Assembly (NCBI RefSeq): GCF_900102365.1
Contig: NZ_FOIN01000026.1
Span: 1-34,813, forward strand
Reading direction: 5' to 3'
From: Thomasclavelia cocleata
GTDB taxonomy: Bacteria > Bacillota_I > Bacilli_A > Erysipelotrichales > Coprobacillaceae
Length of the DNA: 34,813 bases
The notes beneath the pieces were generated by a model, which was given only the letters and a program-made list of their open reading frames with translations, ran no database searches and was not told where the DNA came from. The position numbers and the translations under genes are program-made. Numbering within the stretch: the stretch's first letter is position 1; every line of letters starts with the position of its first letter. This document shows positions 25,701 through 34,023 of this stretch, in pieces.

Positions 25701-28700
25701 TTAGTAATTTGTTCACCTAATAAGCTAGCTACAAAGGCAATATCATATGCATCAATAATATCATTATTATCAATATTTCCTAATGTTGAGTAATCCCAAT
25801 CACTATCAACTGGTTTTAATCCAACATAGTTTTCATAGAATGTTAAATCATTATCATCAACTGCACCAGAGTTGTTTACATCTCCAACAACCCAAGCATC
25901 TGTACCATCTACTTTATATGGTGTAATTTCTGAAGCTGAGAAGAATCCACCTTTAGAAGATAATACACTTAATTTTAAGTAACGAGCTTTTAATCCAGTT
26001 AATGGCATTTCTTTAATGTCTGCAACTTCCATGCTAGTGCTATATGTCCATGCATCATTAGCATTTCCATCCCATACTTTTGTATAGTTTACACCATCTA
26101 AACTTGCATAAACATCCATACGAGTAACTGTACCATTACCCTTATTATCCATACGAGGCTGGTAAGTTAATTTATCAAGTTGATAAGCTGCTCCTAAATC
26201 TAATGTTAACATTTGATCTGGAGTTACTGCATTAGTTGAATGGAACATTGTATTAACATCATGATCAAATGCACCAGCTAATTTACCCCATGAATCTCCA
26301 TAAGCCCAAGTTGCAGTTACATTTGGAACATTACGATATGGATTGTCATCAGTTTTAATTGTGATTGAATTTGACCAATTTGAATAATGACCATTAGCAG
26401 CTACAGTACGTACACGATATGTATGTTCTGTTAAATAATCTAATCCAACTTGTGTATAATTTGTAGAATTGATATTTCTATATACAACACCATCTACTTC
26501 GATATCATAACTTGCTGCTTCATCAACCGCATCCCAAGAAACACTAATTTCAGAATCAGTTTTTGATACTTCACTTAATCCACTTGGAACAGTTAAATCT
26601 GCATCTAATACATCTTCACCTAAATCTTGTTCATTTTTAAATCCATTAACATTTACTGTAAAATCATAAGCAGTAATATCTACTTTTTCTGCAGATTTCA
26701 CATATAATTTAGGAGTTGTTGTATCTTCAATACTTTCATAGTTAGAACCTTCTGTTGCATAATCTTTTACGATTACTGAAGGATTTTCATTATAGAAGTA
26801 TACATTACCTGTTGCAGCATCATATTCTTCTTGAGTTGAAACTTGTCTAAATGTTACATCTTCACCTGCAACATTACCAGTTACACCTGTAGGAGCTTGT
26901 GATACATTTACAACAAATTCTGTAGATCTTTCTTTTACCATACCTACATAACTTCCAGTAGCTTTGTTAGCTTTTAAAGTTGCAGTTTCACCTTCTACAT
27001 TAGAAGTTAATAGAGTATTGACAGATCCACCACCTAAAGTTTTTCCATCATCTTCATATGTTTCAAAACTAGTTGAACCATGTGGATAGAATTCTACAAT
27101 ACGTTGTGATCTATCTAAACCTTTAGTATTAGTTTCTGAAATTTCTTCAGGATTATTATTTTCTGCATACATTGGGATAATAGCCCCATTTTTAACAAAT
27201 ACAGGAAGTTTCCATAAAGGAGCATCAAAGTTATTTAATACTTGTCCACCTCTATATTGTTGTCCAGTAAAGTAATCAATCCAAATTTCACTTGTTGAAG
27301 GTAAATAGATATCATTTCTAATATCATTTCCATTAGCATCAGAATTTGTATTCTGATAAATTGGAGCAACTAAGAAATTATCTCCCCACATATATTGATA
27401 TTGCGTATTAGTACCTAAAGTATATGGATTAGCTTCTTCTAAGAACATTGCTCTCATCATTGGTAATCCACCTTTAGCTGTAGCCTCATGTGAAATAGTA
27501 TTAGTATAAGGCATTAATTGTGCTTTTAATTTTAAATATGTTCTATTGATAGATGTAGCATCTTCACCAAGAGCCCATGGTGATTTTTGGTTAGATCCCC
27601 AACCATCCATATCTAACATATAAGTAGTGAATGCTTTCCATTGGAAGTCACGAGCTTGAACCACTTGATTCTTTCCACCAAAAATTCCATCCATGTCACT
27701 ACCAATATTTGGTTGTCCAGATAAAGCAGTTCCAATATAAGTTGGAATGTGGAATCTTATGTACTCCCATTGTCCTCCTGATTGGTCACCACTCCAGATA
27801 CCACCATAACGTTGTGTACCTGCCCAACCATTTAAAGTAACAATATTTGGTTTTAAATTTGATTTTGATGCAATTGCATCATAAGCAACGCTGATACCAT
27901 TTAAAGCCATTGAGTATCCAGCACCAACCCAAGCAACGTCAGTTTTTACTGAATGAACTCCAGCTTCTACTTCTTTATAAATATCTCGTTCACCCTTTTG
28001 AGGATTACTTGGGTCTGCAGGCCATAAGTTTGATTGTGTCCATAAACCTGTTTGAACCCCTTTAGAAATTGCATAATCTGAGAAATTCTTTAAATTTTCA
28101 ATATCCCCAGCTTGGCTATCTGTTTGACCATATCCACAACCATAACCATCATTTGGTAAGAACCATCCAAGTGGCATATCATTATCTTCATGGTCTTCGA
28201 TAATTTGTTGAGCTGTTGCATTTCCATCACCTAATAATGTTTCTTTTACTCCACCATTATCAGATTGTGATTCTTTATACCATTTATCTCCTAATTTAAC
28301 TGCTCCACTTGTTCCTTCAGATACTTCTAACCAATAGTCACGGTTGTAACAGTTTAAATGTCCTAAATATGAAGCATATTCAGGCAATTCTGCAGGATTT
28401 CCTGTTAATTCATAGTAGTCACCTAAAATATCAACTGGTTGATCATCAACGAAATAATATGCATCAAATCGTTTTTCATTATGAGTAGTAGTTATTACAT
28501 TACCATCTTTAGATCCAAAGTCATACTCACCAGGTTTCCAAGTGTTTCTTACAACACCATATCCATTAGTAGACCAATAGAAAGGATTAGGACTAGTTAC
28601 TGATTTATCTACCCATGTATTAGTAGTAGCAATCTTAATAGATTTACCTTTATGTGAGAAACGTCCGTTTTGTGTTCCACCACCATAGAAATATTCATTT

Positions 28701-29260
28701 TCATCAGTTTTTAATGTTTGAACAGTACTTCCTGATTTATATTTTAATGGCGCTACTTCTTCCCATACTACTGTTCCATCAGCTTTCATTAATTTTACTA
28801 ATGTTTGAGCCTTATTAATTTCAATTTTAATTTTTTCAGTTGAAATTGTGATAGTAGTATCTGTTTCCTCTAATGTTGGCTTAACATTATACTCTGTTTC
28901 ATACTGTTCATCAGTTTTATTTGTAATAGTTGCAGTATGATCACTACTATTTGGAGCAGGATAATCTCTAAATGGCTCTCCTTCAGGTGCCATATACATT
29001 CTAAAAGCATTTTCTTCTAAGAATGTAAAACGGATTTTTTCTCCAGTTTGAATTGTTAAATCTACCTTATTCCCATCTACTGTAGCAGCTGTAACCGCAC
29101 CTAAAACGTTATAGCCTGCAGCATCTGTAGCATAAGAAGATATCTCATCAGATAGTGCATTTTTCGCCGATAATCCGACCATTGTTGTACTAACCGTAGA
29201 AAGTGTCATCAATGTTGCTAATGATAGTACACTTATTTTATGAAATCTTTTTTTATTCAT
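22790..29260 (-). CDS. Giant surface GH31 glycoside hydrolase with cohesin, dockerin, F5/8C, FIVAR and sorting tail
   Basis: The 2156-residue protein begins with a Sec signal peptide (1-32). A GH31 N-terminal beta-domain (about 50-270) precedes the barrel (about 285-600), with likely nucleophile Asp441 in VKTDVAWVG and acid/base Asp492 in IWSGDQSGGQW. Beta-domains follow to about 880, then FN3 (about 891-970), F5/8C (975-1115), a dockerin with two calcium loops (1127-1138, 1162-1173), a cohesin (1188-1325), an F5/8C-like domain (1335-1500), Big_2 (1502-1592), FIVAR (1596-1662), F5/8C (1670-1825) and four FIVAR units (1832-2108). The tail has PSVSTGD, a hydrophobic helix and KKRKK: a sorting signal with an altered LPxTG. 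Extracellular cleavage of alpha-linked sugars on host or dietary glycans is likely. The VKTDVAWVG motif recalls alpha-N-acetylgalactosaminidase-type GH31 enzymes, which I cannot confirm. AAAGGGG precedes the ATG; a cre-like site lies at the promoter. Confidence 0.9.
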   Translation of the reverse strand: MNKKRFHKISVLSLATLMTLSTVSTTMVGLSAKNALSDEISSYATDAAGYNVLGAVTAATVDGNKVDLTIQTGEKIRFTFLEENAFRMYMAPEGEPFRDYPAPNSSDHTATITNKTDEQYETEYNVKPTLEETDTTITISTEKIKIEINKAQTLVKLMKADGTVVWEEVAPLKYKSGSTVQTLKTDENEYFYGGGTQNGRFSHKGKSIKIATTNTWVDKSVTSPNPFYWSTNGYGVVRNTWKPGEYDFGSKDGNVITTTHNEKRFDAYYFVDDQPVDILGDYYELTGNPAELPEYASYLGHLNCYNRDYWLEVSEGTSGAVKLGDKWYKESQSDNGGVKETLLGDGNATAQQIIEDHEDNDMPLGWFLPNDGYGCGYGQTDSQAGDIENLKNFSDYAISKGVQTGLWTQSNLWPADPSNPQKGERDIYKEVEAGVHSVKTDVAWVGAGYSMALNGISVAYDAIASKSNLKPNIVTLNGWAGTQRYGGIWSGDQSGGQWEYIRFHIPTYIGTALSGQPNIGSDMDGIFGGKNQVVQARDFQWKAFTTYMLDMDGWGSNQKSPWALGEDATSINRTYLKLKAQLMPYTNTISHEATAKGGLPMMRAMFLEEANPYTLGTNTQYQYMWGDNFLVAPIYQNTNSDANGNDIRNDIYLPSTSEIWIDYFTGQQYRGGQVLNNFDAPLWKLPVFVKNGAIIPMYAENNNPEEISETNTKGLDRSQRIVEFYPHGSTSFETYEDDGKTLGGGSVNTLLTSNVEGETATLKANKATGSYVGMVKERSTEFVVNVSQAPTGVTGNVAGEDVTFRQVSTQEEYDAATGNVYFYNENPSVIVKDYATEGSNYESIEDTTTPKLYVKSAEKVDITAYDFTVNVNGFKNEQDLGEDVLDADLTVPSGLSEVSKTDSEISVSWDAVDEAASYDIEVDGVVYRNINSTNYTQVGLDYLTEHTYRVRTVAANGHYSNWSNSITIKTDDNPYRNVPNVTATWAYGDSWGKLAGAFDHDVNTMFHSTNAVTPDQMLTLDLGAAYQLDKLTYQPRMDNKGNGTVTRMDVYASLDGVNYTKVWDGNANDAWTYSTSMEVADIKEMPLTGLKARYLKLSVLSSKGGFFSASEITPYKVDGTDAWVVGDVNNSGAVDDNDLTFYENYVGLKPVDSDWDYSTLGNIDNNDIIDAYDIAFVASLLGEQITNAAQGVDGKIEIVPSKTDIKAGDIVTLDYYGIGLKNVNAFSVEMPVDSDLFEVTNFGSASLSTVFMRNFSKTRFHNDGSVDNYVCFTNVGNQELLNGTGSIAKVTIKANADFTWDTKATRAVVVGQDLSKADALIDITQVPTAPETQNILGVSDFANISFSNDVKENMTGDELWQQSNWKDILFDGDTSGTLAEFKWYLGAETDIAEEVKLPTDMNFEFNNAEPLKTVKVYNRTSGNGCVTSIKAVGYSGETEYDLGTFSSAQDVFEFTVPAEAASIDRVVITPMTSNGTATGTQTGSESNRMLSLREIEFITDTAVNVTGIEFDESSAKNVYVGGLAEVSATVTPNNASNPFYNITSSDESIAKVIKIPTESTYIFAIQGISEGTVTLTATSEDGEFVATQELEVVAGVNVSVLEEQIAKFTALHENLYTAESYAQVKLAVDAAKELIDAESTTQADIDKATIDIVNAMKDLEFKGSNNDQPSSANLIPQSGMSRYDESSMSAAEQEDASNVIDGDKNTIWHSNYSSSYKLPQYVTIDLGAVYNLEQVDMLARQSSRNGHITHYRIEVSNDEGENKVFTPVVEGYLANDGNSLDEPGVAKEIKFDKVEARYVRFIAIESLGDRPNAYASIAELNFYGLAKDSEVVETSKAALQIAVETANVLKEQGALENVVPAVVAEFEAALAEAETILADETADQLTIDASFTRLSTAIHMLEFLKGDKTALGELIAEAEKYEEGNYTTDSWANFQEALDAAKDVMNNENALEEEVVEALNNLTQGIGQLVVRADKSLLQNLYDMVNGLDTSKYIATTVEGLTAPMAEALTVLENADATQEEVDAAYEALMRAYLNLRLKPSKDLLQDLINKAQTLSQTLNVANYTQESWGKFVEALSNAQSVLVDENADEATIEAAVEKLQAGIDNLAVIPTAPVKPGDKAPSVSTGDSTSMISSLAGLALASIAFLGAKKRKKSN

Positions 29261-29354
29261 TTTGTTTCCCCTTTCTAAAAAAATATAAACTTTAATGCAA
29301 AATTATTTCTTTATTCACTCCTTTCTTTTTAGTTCCAACTATAGTTGAAATCTA

Positions 29355-29381
29355 TGATTACGCTTTCAACCGTTGTTAATA
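29355..29381 (-). promoter_or_regulatory. cre-like site just downstream of the GH31 promoter -10 box
   Basis: On the minus strand TGAAAGCGTAATCA (29368-29355) matches the CcpA consensus TGWAANCGNTNWCA at 13 of 14 positions. A weak promoter TTGTTT (29403-29398), 16 bp, TATTAA (29381-29376) places the start near 29369, so the site would cover about +1 to +14, a repressing position. The rest of the 464-base gap 29261-29724 is AT-rich and holds no gene that I can see. Confidence 0.6.
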
Positions 29382-29385
29382 ATAT

Positions 29386-29415
29386 AATGACTTAATTAAA
29401 CAAACTTAAGTCATT
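29386..29415. repeat. 10-bp inverted repeat over the -35 region of the GH31 promoter
   Basis: AATGACTTAA (29386-29395) and TTAAGTCATT (29406-29415) are perfect complements 10 bp apart, so their centres are 20 bp or two helical turns apart. The AAACAA -35 region lies in the spacer. The arrangement suits a dimeric or paired regulator. Confidence 0.55.
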
Positions 29416-29660
29416 AGTAACGATAATCATCGACCTTTATTTTTATAGGCTCTCTAATCATCCATAGATATAATATTACAAAAATAAAAAATAGTATTTA
29501 GAGTAGTTAAAAAAAAATTTGCACTTTTTCACAATAAGCAAAAATCCAAAAAATCACTTTCAAATTTTTCAGCAAAAATATAATTCTTTGTCAATTGGGC
29601 ATTTACTCTTTACTCCAATAATATTCTAATAACAATTAAATTACTTATTATACTAAATAA

Positions 29661-29697
29661 AAGTGTTAAACAAATTAATAACACTTGTCTAACACTT
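29661..29697 (-). terminator. Probable weak terminator of the LRR gene, with a repeated arm
   Basis: AAGTGTTA (29661-29668) pairs with TAACACTT (29679-29686) around 10 nt; a second copy TAACACTT lies at 29690-29697, so two alternative hairpins are possible. On the minus strand the stem runs into TTTATTTAG, a poor T tract. It lies 28-64 bases after the stop of the LRR gene. Confidence 0.5.
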
Positions 29698-29724
29698 ATT
29701 ATCTAAATCATTGTCACTTTTTAG

Positions 29725-32700
29725 TTATAATTTTTTAGGATCAAGCCTTGCACTCAAAACAGCAACTACTAATCTTGAAGTAATTTCATCAATCTCATCT
29801 TGAGTTGCTAAATTACTCTCATTAATATTTTTAGCTTCTTCTAAAATTTCATTAATACCAATAACTGTATTAGGTTTATACTTATCAATATTATTTACAA
29901 TATTTTCAGCAAAATTAATAACTGATAATAATGCACTTTTATTTACCTTTAAAACTAAATCATTAACAACAGATAGTAATTCATTATAAATATGATCAAC
30001 TTCATCTTGACTTACATTTGGCTCATTAAATATAATAACAGCTTCTTGCAATTTTGTTTGTAAAGCATTCCAACTTACTTCTGTATATTTATTAGAATCT
30101 AAACTATTAACTTCACTAATTAATTTTTCTAAATCTGATTTATTAACCTTTTGCATTCCTAACAATGCACTGTTTAGATTCCTTGTAGCATCTTGAATTA
30201 ACTGGATATCTTTACTTTGAATATCAATTAAATTTTTAGCTATAGCTACTGCACTTCTTAAAGATATAATACTATCTTCTGGATAATCACTTAAATCACC
30301 ATTTAATAGCTCATTAGCATTAATCAATAAAGTATTTAATTCTTTTCTTGCTGCTAATAATAATAAATTATCTTTTTGTTCTTCTAATTCTGTTAATAAT
30401 TGATTTACATCATTTGCACTAATATTAGTAAATTCTGTTTCTAATAATCTTTCTGTTTCCTCTATTACTAATTTTAATTCTAAGAATTCTTCTGATGTAT
30501 AATCATTTTCTAAGTTTTTACATTCTTCTAGTTTTGTTTGTAATTCATTTAACAAATCTTGTGATGCTCTTTCAATTAAACCATTAATTGCATTCTCTAA
30601 ATCTGCAATGGCTTGATTCACTTCTACTTGACTAGCATCTTGATTTTCCAAAACTGATTCTGCATTTTTAAGTGCTATTTCTAAGATTGCATATGTATCC
30701 TTAGTATAAATATCTTCTATAGCACTAGCTTGAGAAACTAACGCTTCCAATTTACTTGTGTCAACATCAAATACAGTTATTGTACAAACATCTTGCTTTC
30801 CATTAGAAGTAGTTACTGTAATTGTTGTTTCTCCAACAGCTTTTGCTGTTACTAAACCATTTTCCACAACTGCAACAGTTTCATTATTTGATATCCAGCT
30901 AAGTGTCTTATCATCAGTTGTATCAATTGGATTGATTTGTGCTACTAAAGTTTCTGATTTTCCAACCTTTAGTATTAATTGATGTTTATCCAAAATTACT
31001 GATTCAATTGGAACTGCTTTTTTCGTCACAGTAACTCGACAAGTTGCGGTTTTACCATTACTTGTTATTACTGTAATTGTTGCTTCTCCAACACCTTTTG
31101 CCATCACTAAACCATTTTCTACAACTGCAACAGCTTCATTATTTGATGTCCATCTAAGTGTCTTATCATCAGTTGTATTAACTGGATTAATTGTTGCTAC
31201 TAACTCTTCTGTCTGTTCTTCTTCAATCAATAATTCAGTTTTATTCAATGTTACATTCTCAATTGGAATATTTTCAACCGCTGGAATAACTGTAATTTTA
31301 CATTCTGCTTTCTTTCCATTAACAGTTTCTACAGTAATTGTTGCAATACCTTTTTTTACTGTTCTAACTTCACCATTTTGATCTACTGTTGCTACACTTG
31401 GATTACTTGATTTCCATGTTAATTCTTTTGAATCAGTAGTATCATTAGGATTAATTGTTGCTCTTAATAGCTGAGATTTCCCCTCTTCAAGAGTAATTGC
31501 TGTAAGATTTAAAGCAACTGATGTGATTTCACTAATTACTGTAACAGTACATGTACTACTTATTCCATTGCTTGTTTTTACTGTAATTATTGCTTCTCCT
31601 GGATTTCTTGCTGTTATTAACCCAGTTGAACTAACTGTTGCAATTTCATTATCACTAGACATCCAAGTTAAACTTTTATCCTCAGTAGTATCACTAGGAC
31701 TAATTGATGCTCTCAAACCACTTGTTGTTTGTTTTTTCATCACTAACTCTTTTTTATTCAAAGAAATTCCTGTAATAGGAACATGTCTATTAGTAATTGT
31801 AACTTTACTTGTATCAGTCAATCCATTGATATTTCTTACAGTTATTGTAGCTTCACCTTCTGTCAAGGCTGTTACAACACCATTTTCATCAACTGTTGCT
31901 ACACTTGGATTACTTGAAACCCATGTTAATTGAGAATTATTTGCAATTGTATATGGTGTTAAAATTACTACATATTTTCTTGAATCATTAACATTTAAAG
32001 TCAATTCTTTTTTATCTAAATTCAAACCTGTATTAATCAAACTAAATGCATAACCATTTCTTCTCATATATAAATGAGCTTCAGAATCTTCTATTACTGA
32101 TGCTACAACTTTTGGAGAGTTTGAAAAAATACGACTACCAATTCCATTAGAACTAATTGTATCTGGAAAAATAACACTTCTTAAATTTAAACAATCTGCA
32201 AATGCAGTATCTTGAATAGAACTTACACCATTTGGAATGACAACAGTATCTAACTTATCACAATATCTAAATAAACTTGTAGAAATTTCTCCTAATTTCT
32301 TAGGAAGTTTTACAGTCTCTAAGTTACTACAATAACTAAATGTTGAATTACCTATTTGAGTTACTGAATCTGGAATATCTATATTTTTTAAACTCACACA
32401 TCCACTAAATACATTATCTCCCAAAGATACAATTGTATCTGGAATTTCTATGTTCTCTAAAGATGCACAGCCACTAAATGTAGCATTTCCAATTCTAGTA
32501 ACCTGACTTGGGATATTAATATTTTTTAATGAACTGCAGCCACTAAATGATGCATATCCTAAACCTGTGACACTTTCTGGTAAAAATATACTTTTTAAAC
32601 TGATACAATCTTGAAAAACACTTTGTCCAATACTTATTAAAGTATCTGGCAATTGTACTTCTTCTAAACTTAAACATCCCTGAAATGCACCTGAACCTAA

Positions 32701-33327
32701 AACAGTTACTCCTTCAGGTAAAGTAATACTTTTCAATCCAGTACAATGAACAAATGCATTTCCTCCAATAGATGTTAATGTACTAGGAAAATCAATACTC
32801 TCTAAAGACTTACAATTTCCAAATACCATTCCACCTATTGTTTTAATTCCCTCAGGTATTTCTACGCTTTTTAAGTTTATACAATCAAAAAATGCACCAT
32901 AAGAAATAGATTTAATTCCGTTAGGAATCACTAAACTTTCAAGACTATTACAACCTGCAAAAGCATATTGACCTAATGAAACAACTGAATCTGGGATATT
33001 CATTGTTTGTAACTGGCTACATTGTGAAAAAGCATAGTTTTCAATACTAATTACAGTATCAGGAACTTCTAATGTTTCTATACTTTTACATTCAGCAAAT
33101 GCTCCATAACCAATTTTTTTAACTGTTTTCCCACCAATTTCTTTTGGAATAACCAAATTCTTTTCACTTCCAGAATAGTTTAATATAATAGCTGATTCAT
33201 CATCAATTAACTCATAAGAATAATCCCCACTAATTTTTGCATATACTTTGTTTTTCTCAGCATTACCAAAAATAATCGCTGGTAGTGAAATAACTAAAAC
33301 TAGAAGTATTTTTAATAGTTTTTTCAT
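29725..33327 (-). CDS. Secreted LRR_5 / Big_2 / FIVAR modular protein
   Basis: The 1200-residue protein starts with a Sec signal (1-31). Residues of about 50-415 are a run of about 14 BspA-like leucine-rich repeats of 23 residues each (pattern AF-x-x-C-x-x-L-x-x-I-x-I-P). Five Big_2 Ig-like domains follow (about 430-860), with the usual SSNPSVATVDENG pattern, then five FIVAR units (about 865-1195). It ends in LDPKKL with no sorting motif, lipobox or helix, so it is released or held non-covalently. Such LRR proteins often bind host matrix or other cells, but binding is not shown here. AGGAGG precedes the ATG; the promoter carries a cre-like site. Big_2 units 4 and 5 are near copies at DNA level. 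It does not show a catalytic domain. Confidence 0.9.
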   Translation of the reverse strand: MKKLLKILLVLVISLPAIIFGNAEKNKVYAKISGDYSYELIDDESAIILNYSGSEKNLVIPKEIGGKTVKKIGYGAFAECKSIETLEVPDTVISIENYAFSQCSQLQTMNIPDSVVSLGQYAFAGCNSLESLVIPNGIKSISYGAFFDCINLKSVEIPEGIKTIGGMVFGNCKSLESIDFPSTLTSIGGNAFVHCTGLKSITLPEGVTVLGSGAFQGCLSLEEVQLPDTLISIGQSVFQDCISLKSIFLPESVTGLGYASFSGCSSLKNINIPSQVTRIGNATFSGCASLENIEIPDTIVSLGDNVFSGCVSLKNIDIPDSVTQIGNSTFSYCSNLETVKLPKKLGEISTSLFRYCDKLDTVVIPNGVSSIQDTAFADCLNLRSVIFPDTISSNGIGSRIFSNSPKVVASVIEDSEAHLYMRRNGYAFSLINTGLNLDKKELTLNVNDSRKYVVILTPYTIANNSQLTWVSSNPSVATVDENGVVTALTEGEATITVRNINGLTDTSKVTITNRHVPITGISLNKKELVMKKQTTSGLRASISPSDTTEDKSLTWMSSDNEIATVSSTGLITARNPGEAIITVKTSNGISSTCTVTVISEITSVALNLTAITLEEGKSQLLRATINPNDTTDSKELTWKSSNPSVATVDQNGEVRTVKKGIATITVETVNGKKAECKITVIPAVENIPIENVTLNKTELLIEEEQTEELVATINPVNTTDDKTLRWTSNNEAVAVVENGLVMAKGVGEATITVITSNGKTATCRVTVTKKAVPIESVILDKHQLILKVGKSETLVAQINPIDTTDDKTLSWISNNETVAVVENGLVTAKAVGETTITVTTSNGKQDVCTITVFDVDTSKLEALVSQASAIEDIYTKDTYAILEIALKNAESVLENQDASQVEVNQAIADLENAINGLIERASQDLLNELQTKLEECKNLENDYTSEEFLELKLVIEETERLLETEFTNISANDVNQLLTELEEQKDNLLLLAARKELNTLLINANELLNGDLSDYPEDSIISLRSAVAIAKNLIDIQSKDIQLIQDATRNLNSALLGMQKVNKSDLEKLISEVNSLDSNKYTEVSWNALQTKLQEAVIIFNEPNVSQDEVDHIYNELLSVVNDLVLKVNKSALLSVINFAENIVNNIDKYKPNTVIGINEILEEAKNINESNLATQDEIDEITSRLVVAVLSARLDPKKL
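30815..31203 (-). repeat. Tandem near-identical Big_2 coding units
   Basis: The blocks 30815-30948 and 31070-31203 align without gaps at a constant offset of 255 bp (85 residues, one Big_2 unit). They share long exact tracts such as AAGTGTCTTATCATCAGTTG. The other Big_2 units in the gene are far less alike, which points to a recent in-frame duplication. Confidence 0.75.
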
Positions 33328-33426
33328 ATATCCTCCTTTTCTTTATTTTATAATATTTATCTAATATAACATAAATAACACTTAAATTTTTATGAATGTT
33401 AATTAGAAATAAATATAACTACTTTT

Positions 33427-33463
33427 AGTATATTTTTTTTTAACTTAATTGTAAACACTTTCA
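33427..33463 (-). promoter_or_regulatory. Promoter of the LRR gene with an overlapping cre-like site
   Basis: On the minus strand TTTACA (33455-33450) and TATACT (33432-33427) are 17 bp apart. The cre-like site TGAAAGTGTTTACA (33463-33450) matches the CcpA consensus at 13 of 14 positions, and its last six bases are the -35 box itself. The leader to the ATG at 33327 is about 90 nt. Confidence 0.65.
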
Positions 33464-33485
33464 ATAATTATTATAAATAATTTAT

Positions 33486-33533
33486 TAAAAAAAACAAAGC
33501 AAGCATCTAATTATTAAAATAGACAACTTGCTT
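33486..33533 (-). terminator. Terminator of the DUF1307 lipoprotein gene
   Basis: On the minus strand AAGCAAG pairs with CTTGCTT and is followed by TGTTTTTTTT; the 23-nt loop can pair further (TCTA with TTAGA). It starts 8 bases after the stop codon and insulates the LRR gene promoter. Confidence 0.78.
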
Positions 33534-33540
33534 ATATAAT

Positions 33541-34023
33541 TTATTTTATTTCTTTCTCTTTAAATGTATATCCTTGCTTATTATAAAATTCTTTTATTTT
33601 CGCAATAGAGTATTTATCATTTTCAATAAAACTTATTTGTTGTTCATCAGCCTCCTTAACTGCTACTATATCAACTTTATTATAATCCCACTTTTCTTCA
33701 AAATCAAAACTAGTATCTGTAACCTCTAAAGAAACCTCAATTCCTTCTATCTGTTCATCAATAGATTGACGATTAATTAACTCTGCCAAAATCTCATTAT
33801 TCGTTACAGTTTTCTCTAATCCACTGTATTTTGTTTTAAAGATTCCATAAGTAGCTACACCACTTTCACTGTTATACTCTATTTCAATAGTTGATTTAAG
33901 TGTTTGATTATCCATTGAACTACTTAATGTACCAATTAACTTTTTATCAGCTTTTACATCTTTAGGTCCACACCCAATAAGCAGAATTGTGACAAATAAA
34001 AAAATAAAAATCTTTTTTTTCAA
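33541..34023 (-). CDS. DUF1307 (YehR-like) lipoprotein
   Basis: The product is a 160-residue lipoprotein: MKKKIFIFLFVTILLIGC gives a lipobox LIG before Cys18. The remaining residues fit the DUF1307/YehR-like family of small predicted lipoproteins, whose role is unknown; the motifs ATYGIFKTKYSGLEK and the final IKEFYNKQGYTFKE are typical. It starts with TTG at 34023, about 7 bases after AGGA, and no ATG competes. It should be lipidated by the Lgt in this window and held on the outer face of the membrane. It has its own terminator; I could not fix its promoter. Family call is moderate and function open. Confidence 0.72.
   Translation of the reverse strand: MKKKIFIFLFVTILLIGCGPKDVKADKKLIGTLSSSMDNQTLKSTIEIEYNSESGVATYGIFKTKYSGLEKTVTNNEILAELINRQSIDEQIEGIEVSLEVTDTSFDFEEKWDYNKVDIVAVKEADEQQISFIENDKYSIAKIKEFYNKQGYTFKEKEIK

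Noticed and set aside
29661-29697. CRISPR-like repeats from the three AAGTGTTA/TAACACTT copies
   Set aside because: The units are only 8 bp with irregular spacing and inverted order; a hairpin terminator explains them better.
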